DNA of 64,000 nt from Mytilus galloprovincialis (lineage: Eukaryota; Mollusca; Bivalvia; Mytilida; Mytilidae): the NCBI RefSeq assembly GCF_965363235.1, contig NC_134843.1:93901795-93965794 (forward strand), read 5' to 3'. A program made the position numbers and the translations under genes. Positions 12,531 through 27,382 of the stretch are shown here, piece after piece; the stretch's first letter is position 1; each line of letters starts with the position of its first letter. The notes beneath the pieces are model-generated. The model saw nothing but the letters and a program-made list of their open reading frames with translations, did not search any database and had not been told where the DNA came from.

Positions 12531-13450
12531 ATGATACACAATTAAATAAAGAAAAGTCGACCAAACCAACTGCTTTGAAACATATGACAAAATGCTAAAG
12601 TAGTATTCAAGTAATTTTCTTTTACTAGATAAATCTAATGATCAGATGACACAATTTGGCGAAACACAAATTCGCATGATCTCATTCTTTTAGGTTCAAT
12701 GAGGTGCATTGAAGTACTCAACATATTCTAGGTTGATCTATATCATCTACATCCTCCTGACCAGTGAGTGTTGTGACTGAACATGTGAAAATGACAAACA
12801 CGGTTTTGATGCATCAAATCATTATAATACAAACGATTTCATCATTTTCATCATTTTCCTCATCTGTTTTGAAGAATGAATGCCACTTTTGGTGGTTTTG
12901 ATAGATTGTAATTGACTAGGAGCATTACATCTAGGAAAATATCCGAACTTAACAGCCCCTCCCCCTTTTTAAAACAATGAATCATTAAAATCAAAATATG
13001 AATAGTTTTTTTTATATATTGCTTCAGTGCAGATTTTATCGACAAATGTACAAATTGTCGTAAACTATCGCTAAAAGATCTTAAAATTCACGTATTTCCG
13101 TCTTCTTATCCTGATATGCATGTAATATTCACCACTGGACGTTAAACACCAATCCGTCCATCCACCTGAGAGATCGTATATATGCGTATACCCTACGTAG
13201 TTTACTGAGAGATTATCTCCCCATTAATATAGCCACTATGCAAACTTGTGTTTTCTCAACTATAACAGCCGTTTGTCATTTCAGTGAACATCAAAAAGGA
13301 TGAACCTCTTTCAAATGTAAATTAATGCCAAGTACAAAAGGTAGAACAATGTCAGCTACCCAAAATTTTGCACGGAATAAAATTACTAGAATACCTTTGA
13401 TAAAGTAAATGTAGTTTAAAACAAACAGTGTACACTGTACGTTATTCATT

Positions 13451-13591
13451 AGCTTTGCGCAGTGGCGGTACCATAGCCGATGAGGTTTATCCGAGGCGTG
13501 GTTATTGCTAGTTGAAAACTATACCCAATACCCCGCGCTGATGCCTGAAATACGGCAGCAGTCGCAATTTCTGAACGCCTCTACGGAGGCA
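13451..13591 (+). ncRNA. U4 snRNA, copy 12
   Basis: Majority RNA. The spacer has the paired variants ATCAACTCATT and AGTTGTTTTTAT shared with copies 14-16. Confidence 0.96.
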
Positions 13592-14511
13592 ATGATACAC
13601 AATTAAATAAAGAAAAGTCGACCAAACCAACTGCTTTGAAACATATGACAAAATGCTAAAGTAGTATTCAAGTAATTTTCTTTTACTAGATAAATCTAAT
13701 GATCAGATGACACAATTTGGCGAAACACAAATTCGCATGATCTCATTCTTTTAGGTTCAATGAGGTGCATTGAAGTACTCAACATTTTCTAGGTTGATCT
13801 ATATCATCTACATCCTCCTGACCAGTGAGTGTTGTGACTGAACATGTGAAAATGACAAACACGGTTTTGATGCATCAACTCATTATAATACAAACGATTT
13901 CATCATTTTCATCATTTTCCTCATCTGTTTTGAAGAATGAATGCCACTTTTGGTGGTTTTGATAGATTGTAATTGACTAGGAGCATTACATCTAAGAAAA
14001 TATCCGAACTTAACAGCCCCTCCCCCTTTTTAAAACAATGAATCATTAAAATCAAAATATGAATAGTTGTTTTTATATATTGCTTCAGTGCAGATTTTAT
14101 CGACAAATGTACAAATTGTCGTAAACTATCGCTAAAAGATCTTAAAATTCACGTATTTCCGTCTTCTTATCCTGATATGCATGTAATATTCACCACTGGA
14201 CGTTAAACACCAATCCGTCCATCCACCTGAGAGATCGTATATATGCGTATACCCTACGTAGTTTACTGAGAGATTATCTCCCCATTAATATAGCCACTAT
14301 GCAAACTTGTGTTTTCTCAACTATAACAGCCGTTTGTCATTTCAGTGAACATCAAAAAGGATGAACCTCTTTCAAATGTAAATTAATGCCAAGTACAAAA
14401 GGTAGAACAATGTCAGCTACCCAAAATTTTGCACGGAATAAAATTACTAGAATACCTTTGATAAAGTAAATGTAGTTTAAAACAAACAGTGTACACTGTA
14501 CGTTATTCATT

Positions 14512-14652
14512 AGCTTTGCGCAGTGGCGGTACCATAGCCGATGAGGTTTATCCGAGGCGTGGTTATTGCTAGTTGAAAACTATACCCAATACCCCGCGCT
14601 GATGCCTGAAATACGGCAGCAGTCGCAATTTCTGAACGCCTCTACGGAGGCA
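14512..14652 (+). ncRNA. U4 snRNA, copy 13
   Basis: Majority RNA. The spacer carries a private A to G near 14701 (TTTGAGACATATG). Confidence 0.96.
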
Positions 14653-15572
14653 ATGATACACAATTAAATAAAGAAAAGTCGACCAAACCAACTGCTTTGA
14701 GACATATGACAAAATGCTAAAGTAGTATTCAAGTAATTTTCTTTTACTAGATAAATCTAATGATCAGATGACACAATTTGGCGAAACACAAATTCGCATG
14801 ATCTCATTCTTTTAGGTTCAATGAGGTGCATTGAAGTACTCAACATTTTCTAGGTTGATCTATATCATCTACATCCTCCTGACCAGTGAGTGTTGTGACT
14901 GAACATGTGAAAATGACAAACACGGTTTTGATGCATCAAATCATTATAATACAAACGATTTCATCATTTTCATCATTTTCCTCATCTGTTTTGAAGAATG
15001 AATGCCACTTTTGGTGGTTTTGATAGATTGTAATTGACTAGGAGCATTACATCTAGGAAAATATCCGAACTTAACAGCCCCTCCCCCTTTTTAAAACAAT
15101 GAATCATTAAAATCAAAATATGAATAGTTTTTTTTATATATTGCTTCAGTGCAGATTTTATCGACAAATGTACAAATTGTCGTAAACTATCGCTAAAAGA
15201 TCTTAAAATTCACGTATTTCCGTCTTCTTATCCTGATATGCATGTAATATTCACCACTGGACGTTAAACACCAATCCGTCCATCCACCTGAGAGATCGTA
15301 TATATGCGTATACCCTACGTAGTTTACTGAGAGATTATCTCCCCATTAATATAGCCACTATGCAAACTTGTGTTTTCTCAACTATAACAGCCGTTTGTCA
15401 TTTCAGTGAACATCAAAAAGGATGAACCTCTTTCAAATGTAAATTAATGCCAAGTACAAAAGGTAGAACAATGTCAGCTACCCAAAATTTTGCACGGAAT
15501 AAAATTACTAGAATACCTTTGATAAAGTAAATGTAGTTTAAAACAAACAGTGTACACTGTACGTTATTCATT

Positions 15573-15713
15573 AGCTTTGCGCAGTGGCGGTACCATAGCC
15601 GATGAGGTTTATCCGAGGCGTGGTTATTGCTAGTTGAAAACTATACCCAATACCCCGCGCTGATGCCTGAAATACGGCAGCAGTCGCAATTTCTGAACGC
15701 CTCTACGGAGGCA
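15573..15713 (+). ncRNA. U4 snRNA, copy 14
   Basis: Majority RNA. The spacer has the ATCAACTCATT and AGTTGTTTTTAT haplotype. Confidence 0.96.
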
Positions 15714-16633
15714 ATGATACACAATTAAATAAAGAAAAGTCGACCAAACCAACTGCTTTGAAACATATGACAAAATGCTAAAGTAGTATTCAAGTAATTT
15801 TCTTTTACTAGATAAATCTAATGATCAGATGACACAATTTGGCGAAACACAAATTCGCATGATCTCATTCTTTTAGGTTCAATGAGGTGCATTGAAGTAC
15901 TCAACATTTTCTAGGTTGATCTATATCATCTACATCCTCCTGACCAGTGAGTGTTGTGACTGAACATGTGAAAATGACAAACACGGTTTTGATGCATCAA
16001 CTCATTATAATACAAACGATTTCATCATTTTCATCATTTTCCTCATCTGTTTTGAAGAATGAATGCCACTTTTGGTGGTTTTGATAGATTGTAATTGACT
16101 AGGAGCATTACATCTAGGAAAATATCCGAACTTAACAGCCCCTCCCCCTTTTTAAAACAATGAATCATTAAAATCAAAATATGAATAGTTGTTTTTATAT
16201 ATTGCTTCAGTGCAGATTTTATCGACAAATGTACAAATTGTCGTAAACTATCGCTAAAAGATCTTAAAATTCACGTATTTCCGTCTTCTTATCCTGATAT
16301 GCATGTAATATTCACCACTGGACGTTAAACACCAATCCGTCCATCCACCTGAGAGATCGTATATATGCGTATACCCTACGTAGTTTACTGAGAGATTATC
16401 TCCCCATTAATATAGCCACTATGCAAACTTGTGTTTTCTCAACTATAACAGCCGTTTGTCATTTCAGTGAACATCAAAAAGGATGAACCTCTTTCAAATG
16501 TAAATTAATGCCAAGTACAAAAGGTAGAACAATGTCAGCTACCCAAAATTTTGCACGGAATAAAATTACTAGAATACCTTTGATAAAGTAAATGTAGTTT
16601 AAAACAAACAGTGTACACTGTACGTTATTCATT

Positions 16634-16774
16634 AGCTTTGCGCAGTGGCGGTACCATAGCCGATGAGGTTTATCCGAGGCGTGGTTATTGCTAGTTGAAA
16701 ACTATACCCAATACCCCGCGCTGATGCCTGAAATACGGCAGCAGTCGCAATTTCTGAACGCCTCTACGGAGGCA
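16634..16774 (+). ncRNA. U4 snRNA, copy 15
   Basis: Majority RNA. The spacer has the same haplotype as copy 14. Confidence 0.96.
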
Positions 16775-17694
16775 ATGATACACAATTAAATAAAGAAAAG
16801 TCGACCAAACCAACTGCTTTGAAACATATGACAAAATGCTAAAGTAGTATTCAAGTAATTTTCTTTTACTAGATAAATCTAATGATCAGATGACACAATT
16901 TGGCGAAACACAAATTCGCATGATCTCATTCTTTTAGGTTCAATGAGGTGCATTGAAGTACTCAACATTTTCTAGGTTGATCTATATCATCTACATCCTC
17001 CTGACCAGTGAGTGTTGTGACTGAACATGTGAAAATGACAAACACGGTTTTGATGCATCAACTCATTATAATACAAACGATTTCATCATTTTCATCATTT
17101 TCCTCATCTGTTTTGAAGAATGAATGCCACTTTTGGTGGTTTTGATAGATTGTAATTGACTAGGAGCATTACATCTAGGAAAATATCCGAACTTAACAGC
17201 CCCTCCCCCTTTTTAAAACAATGAATCATTAAAATCAAAATATGAATAGTTGTTTTTATATATTGCTTCAGTGCAGATTTTATCGACAAATGTACAAATT
17301 GTCGTAAACTATCGCTAAAAGATCTTAAAATTCACGTATTTCCGTCTTCTTATCCTGATATGCATGTAATATTCACCACTGGACGTTAAACACCAATCCG
17401 TCCATCCACCTGAGAGATCGTATATATGCGTATACCCTACGTAGTTTACTGAGAGATTATCTCCCCATTAATATAGCCACTATGCAAACTTGTGTTTTCT
17501 CAACTATAACAGCCGTTTGTCATTTCAGTGAACATCAAAAAGGATGAACCTCTTTCAAATGTAAATTAATGCCAAGTACAAAAGGTAGAACAATGTCAGC
17601 TACCCAAAATTTTGCACGGAATAAAATTACTAGAATACCTTTGATAAAGTAAATGTAGTTTAAAACAAACAGTGTACACTGTACGTTATTCATT

Positions 17695-17835
17695 AGCTTT
17701 GCGCAGTGGCGGTACCATAGCCGATGAGGTTTATCCGAGGCGTGGTTATTGCTAGTTGAAAACTATACCCAATACCCCGCGCTGATGCCTGAAATACGGC
17801 AGCAGTCGCAATTTCTGAACGCCTCTACGGAGGCA
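17695..17835 (+). ncRNA. U4 snRNA, copy 16
   Basis: Majority RNA. The spacer has the same haplotype as copy 14. Confidence 0.96.
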
Positions 17836-18755
17836 ATGATACACAATTAAATAAAGAAAAGTCGACCAAACCAACTGCTTTGAAACATATGACAAAATGC
17901 TAAAGTAGTATTCAAGTAATTTTCTTTTACTAGATAAATCTAATGATCAGATGACACAATTTGGCGAAACACAAATTCGCATGATCTCATTCTTTTAGGT
18001 TCAATGAGGTGCATTGAAGTACTCAACATTTTCTAGGTTGATCTATATCATCTACATCCTCCTGACCAGTGAGTGTTGTGACTGAACATGTGAAAATGAC
18101 AAACACGGTTTTGATGCATCAACTCATTATAATACAAACGATTTCATCATTTTCATCATTTTCCTCATCTGTTTTGAAGAATGAATGCCACTTTTGGTGG
18201 TTTTGATAGATTGTAATTGACTAGGAGCATTACATCTAGGAAAATATCCGAACTTAACAGCCCCTCCCCCTTTTTAAAACAATGAATCATTAAAATCAAA
18301 ATATGAATAGTTGTTTTTATATATTGCTTCAGTGCAGATTTTATCGACAAATGTACAAATTGTCGTAAACTATCGCTAAAAGATCTTAAAATTCACGTAT
18401 TTCCGTCTTCTTATCCTGATATGCATGTAATATTCACCACTGGACGTTAAACACCAATCCGTCCATCCACCTGAGAGATCGTATATATGCGTATACCCTA
18501 CGTAGTTTACTGAGAGATTATCTCCCCATTAATATAGCCACTATGCAAACTTGTGTTTTCTCAACTATAACAGCCGTTTGTCATTTCAGTGAACATCAAA
18601 AAGGATGAACCTCTTTCAAATGTAAATTAATGCCAAGTACAAAAGGTAGAACAATGTCAGCTACCCAAAATTTTGCACGGAATAAAATTACTAGAATACC
18701 TTTGATAAAGTAAATGTAGTTTAAAACAAACAGTGTACACTGTACGTTATTCATT

Positions 18756-18896
18756 AGCTTTGCGCAGTGGCGGTACCATAGCCGATGAGGTTTATCCGAG
18801 GCGTGGTTATTGCTAGTTGAAAACTATACCCAATACCCCGCGCTGATGCCTGAAATACGGCAGCAGTCGCAATTTCTGAACGCCTCTACGGAGGCA
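18756..18896 (+). ncRNA. U4 snRNA, copy 17
   Basis: Majority RNA. The spacer is recombinant, with ATCAACTCATT but the majority T-run, so an exchange end lies between the two variants. Confidence 0.96.
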
Positions 18897-19816
18897 ATGA
18901 TACACAATTAAATAAAGAAAAGTCGACCAAACCAACTGCTTTGAAACATATGACAAAATGCTAAAGTAGTATTCAAGTAATTTTCTTTTACTAGATAAAT
19001 CTAATGATCAGATGACACAATTTGGCGAAACACAAATTCGCATGATCTCATTCTTTTAGGTTCAATGAGGTGCATTGAAGTACTCAACATTTTCTAGGTT
19101 GATCTATATCATCTACATCCTCCTGACCAGTGAGTGTTGTGACTGAACATGTGAAAATGACAAACACGGTTTTGATGCATCAACTCATTATAATACAAAC
19201 GATTTCATCATTTTCATCATTTTCCTCATCTGTTTTGAAGAATGAATGCCACTTTTGGTGGTTTTGATAGATTGTAATTGACTAGGAGCATTACATCTAG
19301 GAAAATATCCGAACTTAACAGCCCCTCCCCCTTTTTAAAACAATGAATCATTAAAATCAAAATATGAATAGTTTTTTTTATATATTGCTTCAGTGCAGAT
19401 TTTATCGACAAATGTACAAATTGTCGTAAACTATCGCTAAAAGATCTTAAAATTCACGTATTTCCGTCTTCTTATCCTGATATGCATGTAATATTCACCA
19501 CTGGACGTTAAACACCAATCCGTCCATCCACCTGAGAGATCGTATATATGCGTATACCCTACGTAGTTTACTGAGAGATTATCTCCCCATTAATATAGCC
19601 ACTATGCAAACTTGTGTTTTCTCAACTATAACAGCCGTTTGTCATTTCAGTGAACATCAAAAAGGATGAACCTCTTTCAAATGTAAATTAATGCCAAGTA
19701 CAAAAGGTAGAACAATGTCAGCTACCCAAAATTTTGCACGGAATAAAATTACTAGAATACCTTTGATAAAGTAAATGTAGTTTAAAACAAACAGTGTACA
19801 CTGTACGTTATTCATT

Positions 19817-19957
19817 AGCTTTGCGCAGTGGCGGTACCATAGCCGATGAGGTTTATCCGAGGCGTGGTTATTGCTAGTTGAAAACTATACCCAATACCCC
19901 GCGCTGATGCCTGAAATACGGCAGCAGTCGCAATTTCTGAACGCCTCTACGGAGGCA
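19817..19957 (+). ncRNA. U4 snRNA, copy 18
   Basis: Majority RNA. The spacer has T to G (CACTGTTGGTGG), a variant otherwise seen only in copy 35. Confidence 0.96.
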
Positions 19958-20877
19958 ATGATACACAATTAAATAAAGAAAAGTCGACCAAACCAACTGC
20001 TTTGAAACATATGACAAAATGCTAAAGTAGTATTCAAGTAATTTTCTTTTACTAGATAAATCTAATGATCAGATGACACAATTTGGCGAAACACAAATTC
20101 GCATGATCTCATTCTTTTAGGTTCAATGAGGTGCATTGAAGTACTCAACATTTTCTAGGTTGATCTATATCATCTACATCCTCCTGACCAGTGAGTGTTG
20201 TGACTGAACATGTGAAAATGACAAACACGGTTTTGATGCATCAAATCATTATAATACAAACGATTTCATCATTTTCATCATTTTCCTCATCTGTTTTGAA
20301 GAATGAATGCCACTGTTGGTGGTTTTGATAGATTGTAATTGACTAGGAGCATTACATCTAGGAAAATATCCGAACTTAACAGCCCCTCCCCCTTTTTAAA
20401 ACAATGAATCATTAAAATCAAAATATGAATAGTTTTTTTTATATATTGCTTCAGTGCAGATTTTATCGACAAATGTACAAATTGTCGTAAACTATCGCTA
20501 AAAGATCTTAAAATTCACGTATTTCCGTCTTCTTATCCTGATATGCATGTAATATTCACCACTGGACGTTAAACACCAATCCGTCCATCCACCTGAGAGA
20601 TCGTATATATGCGTATACCCTACGTAGTTTACTGAGAGATTATCTCCCCATTAATATAGCCACTATGCAAACTTGTGTTTTCTCAACTATAACAGCCGTT
20701 TGTCATTTCAGTGAACATCAAAAAGGATGAACCTCTTTCAAATGTAAATTAATGCCAAGTACAAAAGGTAGAACAATGTCAGCTACCCAAAATTTTGCAC
20801 GGAATAAAATTACTAGAATACCTTTGATAAAGTAAATGTAGTTTAAAACAAACAGTGTACACTGTACGTTATTCATT

Positions 20878-21018
20878 AGCTTTGCGCAGTGGCGGTACCA
20901 TAGCCGATGAGGTTTATCCGAGGCGTGGTTATTGCTAGTTGAAAACTATACCCAATACCCCGCGCTGATGCCTGAAATACGGCAGCAGTCGCAATTTCTG
21001 AACGCCTCTACGGAGGCA
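20878..21018 (+). ncRNA. U4 snRNA, copy 19
   Basis: Majority RNA. The end of its unit has ATTATTAGAATA (near 21871), shared with the end of unit 23. Confidence 0.96.
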
Positions 21019-21938
21019 ATGATACACAATTAAATAAAGAAAAGTCGACCAAACCAACTGCTTTGAAACATATGACAAAATGCTAAAGTAGTATTCAAGT
21101 AATTTTCTTTTACTAGATAAATCTAATGATCAGATGACACAATTTGGCGAAACACAAATTCGCATGATCTCATTCTTTTAGGTTCAATGAGGTGCATTGA
21201 AGTACTCAACATTTTCTAGGTTGATCTATATCATCTACATCCTCCTGACCAGTGAGTGTTGTGACTGAACATGTGAAAATGACAAACACGGTTTTGATGC
21301 ATCAAATCATTATAATACAAACGATTTCATCATTTTCATCATTTTCCTCATCTGTTTTGAAGAATGAATGCCACTTTTGGTGGTTTTGATAGATTGTAAT
21401 TGACTAGGAGCATTACATCTAGGAAAATATCCGAACTTAACAGCCCCTCCCCCTTTTTAAAACAATGAATCATTAAAATCAAAATATGAATAGTTTTTTT
21501 TATATATTGCTTCAGTGCAGATTTTATCGACAAATGTACAAATTGTCGTAAACTATCGCTAAAAGATCTTAAAATTCACGTATTTCCGTCTTCTTATCCT
21601 GATATGCATGTAATATTCACCACTGGACGTTAAACACCAATCCGTCCATCCACCTGAGAGATCGTATATATGCGTATACCCTACGTAGTTTACTGAGAGA
21701 TTATCTCCCCATTAATATAGCCACTATGCAAACTTGTGTTTTCTCAACTATAACAGCCGTTTGTCATTTCAGTGAACATCAAAAAGGATGAACCTCTTTC
21801 AAATGTAAATTAATGCCAAGTACAAAAGGTAGAACAATGTCAGCTACCCAAAATTTTGCACGGAATAAAATTATTAGAATACCTTTGATAAAGTAAATGT
21901 AGTTTAAAACAAACAGTGTACACTGTACGTTATTCATT

Positions 21939-22079
21939 AGCTTTGCGCAGTGGCGGTACCATAGCCGATGAGGTTTATCCGAGGCGTGGTTATTGCTAGT
22001 TGAAAACTATACCCAATACCCCGCGCTGATGCCTGAAATACGGCAGCAGTCGCAATTTCTGAACGCCTCTACGGAGGCA
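21939..22079 (+). ncRNA. U4 snRNA, copy 20
   Basis: Majority RNA. The spacer has a five-marker haplotype (GATTAGATG, TCCTAAC, one C deleted from the C-run, TATCCCT, ATTCATG) found again only in copy 24. Confidence 0.96.
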
Positions 22080-22998
22080 ATGATACACAATTAAATAAAG
22101 AAAAGTCGACCAAACCAACTGCTTTGAAACATATGACAAAATGCTAAAGTAGTATTCAAGTAATTTTCTTTTACTAGATAAATCTAATGATTAGATGACA
22201 CAATTTGGCGAAACACAAATTCGCATGATCTCATTCTTTTAGGTTCAATGAGGTGCATTGAAGTACTCAACATTTTCTAGGTTGATCTATATCATCTACA
22301 TCCTCCTGACCAGTGAGTGTTGTGACTGAACATGTGAAAATGACAAACACGGTTTTGATGCATCAAATCATTATAATACAAACGATTTCATCATTTTCAT
22401 CATTTTCCTCATCTGTTTTGAAGAATGAATGCCACTTTTGGTGGTTTTGATAGATTGTAATTGACTAGGAGCATTACATCTAGGAAAATATCCTAACTTA
22501 ACAGCCCCTCCCCTTTTTAAAACAATGAATCATTAAAATCAAAATATGAATAGTTTTTTTTATATATTGCTTCAGTGCAGATTTTATCGACAAATGTACA
22601 AATTGTCGTAAACTATCCCTAAAAGATCTTAAAATTCATGTATTTCCGTCTTCTTATCCTGATATGCATGTAATATTCACCACTGGACGTTAAACACCAA
22701 TCCGTCCATCCACCTGAGAGATCGTATATATGCGTATACCCTACGTAGTTTACTGAGAGATTATCTCCCCATTAATATAGCCACTATGCAAACTTGTGTT
22801 TTCTCAACTATAACAGCCGTTTGTCATTTCAGTGAACATCAAAAAGGATGAACCTCTTTCAAATGTAAATTAATGCCAAGTACAAAAGGTAGAACAATGT
22901 CAGCTACCCAAAATTTTGCACGGAATAAAATTACTAGAATACCTTTGATAAAGTAAATGTAGTTTAAAACAAACAGTGTACACTGTACGTTATTCATT

Positions 22999-23139
22999 AG
23001 CTTTGCGCAGTGGCGGTACCATAGCCGATGAGGTTTATCCGAGGCGTGGTTATTGCTAGTTGAAAACTATACCCAATACCCCGCGCTGATGCCTGAAATA
23101 CGGCAGCAGTCGCAATTTCTGAACGCCTCTACGGAGGCA
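22999..23139 (+). ncRNA. U4 snRNA, copy 21
   Basis: Majority RNA. The spacer has a one-base deletion (AATCTATGATC) and CGCAGGATC, shared with copies 25 and 27. Confidence 0.96.
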
Positions 23140-24058
23140 ATGATACACAATTAAATAAAGAAAAGTCGACCAAACCAACTGCTTTGAAACATATGACAAA
23201 ATGCTAAAGTAGTATTCAAGTAATTTTCTTTTACTAGATAAATCTATGATCAGATGACACAATTTGGCGAAACACAAATTCGCAGGATCTCATTCTTTTA
23301 GGTTCAATGAGGTGCATTGAAGTACTCAACATTTTCTAGGTTGATCTATATCATCTACATCCTCCTGACCAGTGAGTGTTGTGACTGAACATGTGAAAAT
23401 GACAAACACGGTTTTGATGCATCAAATCATTATAATACAAACGATTTCATCATTTTCATCATTTTCCTCATCTGTTTTGAAGAATGAATGCCACTTTTGG
23501 TGGTTTTGATAGATTGTAATTGACTAGGAGCATTACATCTAGGAAAATATCCGAACTTAACAGCCCCTCCCCCTTTTTAAAACAATGAATCATTAAAATC
23601 AAAATATGAATAGTTTTTTTTATATATTGCTTCAGTGCAGATTTTATCGACAAATGTACAAATTGTCGTAAACTATCGCTAAAAGATCTTAAAATTCACG
23701 TATTTCCGTCTTCTTATCCTGATATGCATGTAATATTCACCACTGGACGTTAAACACCAATCCGTCCATCCACCTGAGAGATCGTATATATGCGTATACC
23801 CTACGTAGTTTACTGAGAGATTATCTCCCCATTAATATAGCCACTATGCAAACTTGTGTTTTCTCAACTATAACAGCCGTTTGTCATTTCAGTGAACATC
23901 AAAAAGGATGAACCTCTTTCAAATGTAAATTAATGCCAAGTACAAAAGGTAGAACAATGTCAGCTACCCAAAATTTTGCACGGAATAAAATTACTAGAAT
24001 ACCTTTGATAAAGTAAATGTAGTTTAAAACAAACAGTGTACACTGTACGTGATTCATT

Positions 24059-24199
24059 AGCTTTGCGCAGTGGCGGTACCATAGCCGATGAGGTTTATCC
24101 GAGGCGTGGTTATTGCTAGTTGAAAACTATACCCAATACCCCGCGCTGATGCCTGAAATACGGCAGCAGTCGCAATTTCTGAACGCCTCTACGGAGGCA
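24059..24199 (+). ncRNA. U4 snRNA, copy 22
   Basis: Majority RNA. A private T to G lies about 9 nt before the RNA start (GTACGTGATTCATT). Confidence 0.96.
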
Positions 24200-25119
24200 A
24201 TGATACACAATTAAATAAAGAAAAGTCGACCAAACCAACTGCTTTGAAACATATGACAAAATGCTAAAGTAGTATTCAAGTAATTTTCTTTTACTAGATA
24301 AATCTAATGATCAGATGACACAATTTGGCGAAACACAAATTCGCATGATCTCATTCTTTTAGGTTCAATGAGGTGCATTGAAGTACTCAACATTTTCTAG
24401 GTTGATCTATATCATCTACATCCTCCTGACCAGTGAGTGTTGTGACTGAACATGTGAAAATGACAAACACGGTTTTGATGCATCAAATCATTATAATACA
24501 AACGATTTCATCATTTTCATCATTTTCCTCATCTGTTTTGAAGAATGAATGCCACTTTTGGTGGTTTTGATAGATTGTAATTGACTAGGAGCATTACATC
24601 TAGGAAAATATCCGAACTTAACAGCCCCTCCCCCTTTTTAAAACAATGAATCATTAAAATCAAAATATGAATAGTTTTTTTTATATATTGCTTCAGTGCA
24701 GATTTTATCGACAAATGTACAAATTGTCGTAAACTATCGCTAAAAGATCTTAAAATTCACGTATTTCCGTCTTCTTATCCTGATATGCATGTAATATTCA
24801 CCACTGGACGTTAAACACCAATCCGTCCATCCACCTGAGAGATCGTATATATGCGTATACCCTACGTAGTTTACTGAGAGATTATCTCCCCATTAATATA
24901 GCCACTATGCAAACTTGTGTTTTCTCAACTATAACAGCCGTTTGTCATTTCAGTGAACATCAAAAAGGATGAACCTCTTTCAAATGTAAATTAATGCCAA
25001 GTACAAAAGGTAGAACAATGTCAGCTACCCAAAATTTTGCACGGAATAAAATTACTAGAATACCTTTGATAAAGTAAATGTAGTTTAAAACAAACAGTGT
25101 ACACTGTACGTTATTCATT

Positions 25120-25260
25120 AGCTTTGCGCAGTGGCGGTACCATAGCCGATGAGGTTTATCCGAGGCGTGGTTATTGCTAGTTGAAAACTATACCCAATAC
25201 CCCGCGCTGATGCCTGAAATACGGCAGCAGTCGCAATTTCTGAACGCCTCTACGGAGGCA
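25120..25260 (+). ncRNA. U4 snRNA, copy 23
   Basis: Majority RNA. The spacer has a private G to T near 25930 and ends with the ATTATTAG variant that marks the start of a duplicated block. Confidence 0.96.
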
Positions 25261-26180
25261 ATGATACACAATTAAATAAAGAAAAGTCGACCAAACCAAC
25301 TGCTTTGAAACATATGACAAAATGCTAAAGTAGTATTCAAGTAATTTTCTTTTACTAGATAAATCTAATGATCAGATGACACAATTTGGCGAAACACAAA
25401 TTCGCATGATCTCATTCTTTTAGGTTCAATGAGGTGCATTGAAGTACTCAACATTTTCTAGGTTGATCTATATCATCTACATCCTCCTGACCAGTGAGTG
25501 TTGTGACTGAACATGTGAAAATGACAAACACGGTTTTGATGCATCAAATCATTATAATACAAACGATTTCATCATTTTCATCATTTTCCTCATCTGTTTT
25601 GAAGAATGAATGCCACTTTTGGTGGTTTTGATAGATTGTAATTGACTAGGAGCATTACATCTAGGAAAATATCCGAACTTAACAGCCCCTCCCCCTTTTT
25701 AAAACAATGAATCATTAAAATCAAAATATGAATAGTTTTTTTTATATATTGCTTCAGTGCAGATTTTATCGACAAATGTACAAATTGTCGTAAACTATCG
25801 CTAAAAGATCTTAAAATTCACGTATTTCCGTCTTCTTATCCTGATATGCATGTAATATTCACCACTGGACGTTAAACACCAATCCGTCCATCCACCTGAG
25901 AGATCGTATATATGCGTATACCCTACGTATTTTACTGAGAGATTATCTCCCCATTAATATAGCCACTATGCAAACTTGTGTTTTCTCAACTATAACAGCC
26001 GTTTGTCATTTCAGTGAACATCAAAAAGGATGAACCTCTTTCAAATGTAAATTAATGCCAAGTACAAAAGGTAGAACAATGTCAGCTACCCAAAATTTTG
26101 CACGGAATAAAATTATTAGAATACCTTTGATAAAGTAAATGTAGTTTAAAACAAACAGTGTACACTGTACGTTATTCATT

Positions 26181-26321
26181 AGCTTTGCGCAGTGGCGGTA
26201 CCATAGCCGATGAGGTTTATCCGAGGCGTGGTTATTGCTAGTTGAAAACTATACCCAATACCCCGCGCTGATGCCTGAAATACGGCAGCAGTCGCAATTT
26301 CTGAACGCCTCTACGGAGGCA
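26181..26321 (+). ncRNA. U4 snRNA, copy 24
   Basis: Majority RNA. The spacer carries the same five-marker haplotype as copy 20, exactly four units upstream. Confidence 0.96.
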
Positions 26322-27240
26322 ATGATACACAATTAAATAAAGAAAAGTCGACCAAACCAACTGCTTTGAAACATATGACAAAATGCTAAAGTAGTATTCA
26401 AGTAATTTTCTTTTACTAGATAAATCTAATGATTAGATGACACAATTTGGCGAAACACAAATTCGCATGATCTCATTCTTTTAGGTTCAATGAGGTGCAT
26501 TGAAGTACTCAACATTTTCTAGGTTGATCTATATCATCTACATCCTCCTGACCAGTGAGTGTTGTGACTGAACATGTGAAAATGACAAACACGGTTTTGA
26601 TGCATCAAATCATTATAATACAAACGATTTCATCATTTTCATCATTTTCCTCATCTGTTTTGAAGAATGAATGCCACTTTTGGTGGTTTTGATAGATTGT
26701 AATTGACTAGGAGCATTACATCTAGGAAAATATCCTAACTTAACAGCCCCTCCCCTTTTTAAAACAATGAATCATTAAAATCAAAATATGAATAGTTTTT
26801 TTTATATATTGCTTCAGTGCAGATTTTATCGACAAATGTACAAATTGTCGTAAACTATCCCTAAAAGATCTTAAAATTCATGTATTTCCGTCTTCTTATC
26901 CTGATATGCATGTAATATTCACCACTGGACGTTAAACACCAATCCGTCCATCCACCTGAGAGATCGTATATATGCGTATACCCTACGTAGTTTACTGAGA
27001 GATTATCTCCCCATTAATATAGCCACTATGCAAACTTGTGTTTTCTCAACTATAACAGCCGTTTGTCATTTCAGTGAACATCAAAAAGGATGAACCTCTT
27101 TCAAATGTAAATTAATGCCAAGTACAAAAGGTAGAACAATGTCAGCTACCCAAAATTTTGCACGGAATAAAATTACTAGAATACCTTTGATAAAGTAAAT
27201 GTAGTTTAAAACAAACAGTGTACACTGTACGTTAATCATT

Positions 27241-27382
27241 AGCTTTGCGCAGTGGCGGTACCATAGCCGATGAGGTTTATCCGAGGCGTGGTTATTGCTA
27301 GTTGAAAACTATACCCAATACCCCGCGCTGATGCCTGAAATACGGCAGCAGTCGCAATTTCTTGAACGCCTCTACGGAGGCA
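27241..27382 (+). ncRNA. U4 snRNA, copy 25, Sm-site variant
   Basis: One T is inserted in the Sm region (AATTTCTTGAAC instead of AATTTCTGAAC), so this RNA is 142 nt. The upstream flank has GTTAATCATT and the spacer has the AATCTATGATC deletion. Sm-ring assembly on this copy could be altered; it may be a pseudogene or a tolerated variant. Confidence 0.93.

Noticed and set aside
23056-23277. Minus-strand frames of 73-93 codons overlapping U4 in copies 21, 25 and 27
   Set aside because: They run antisense to the U4 RNA and exist only because of local one-base deletions.
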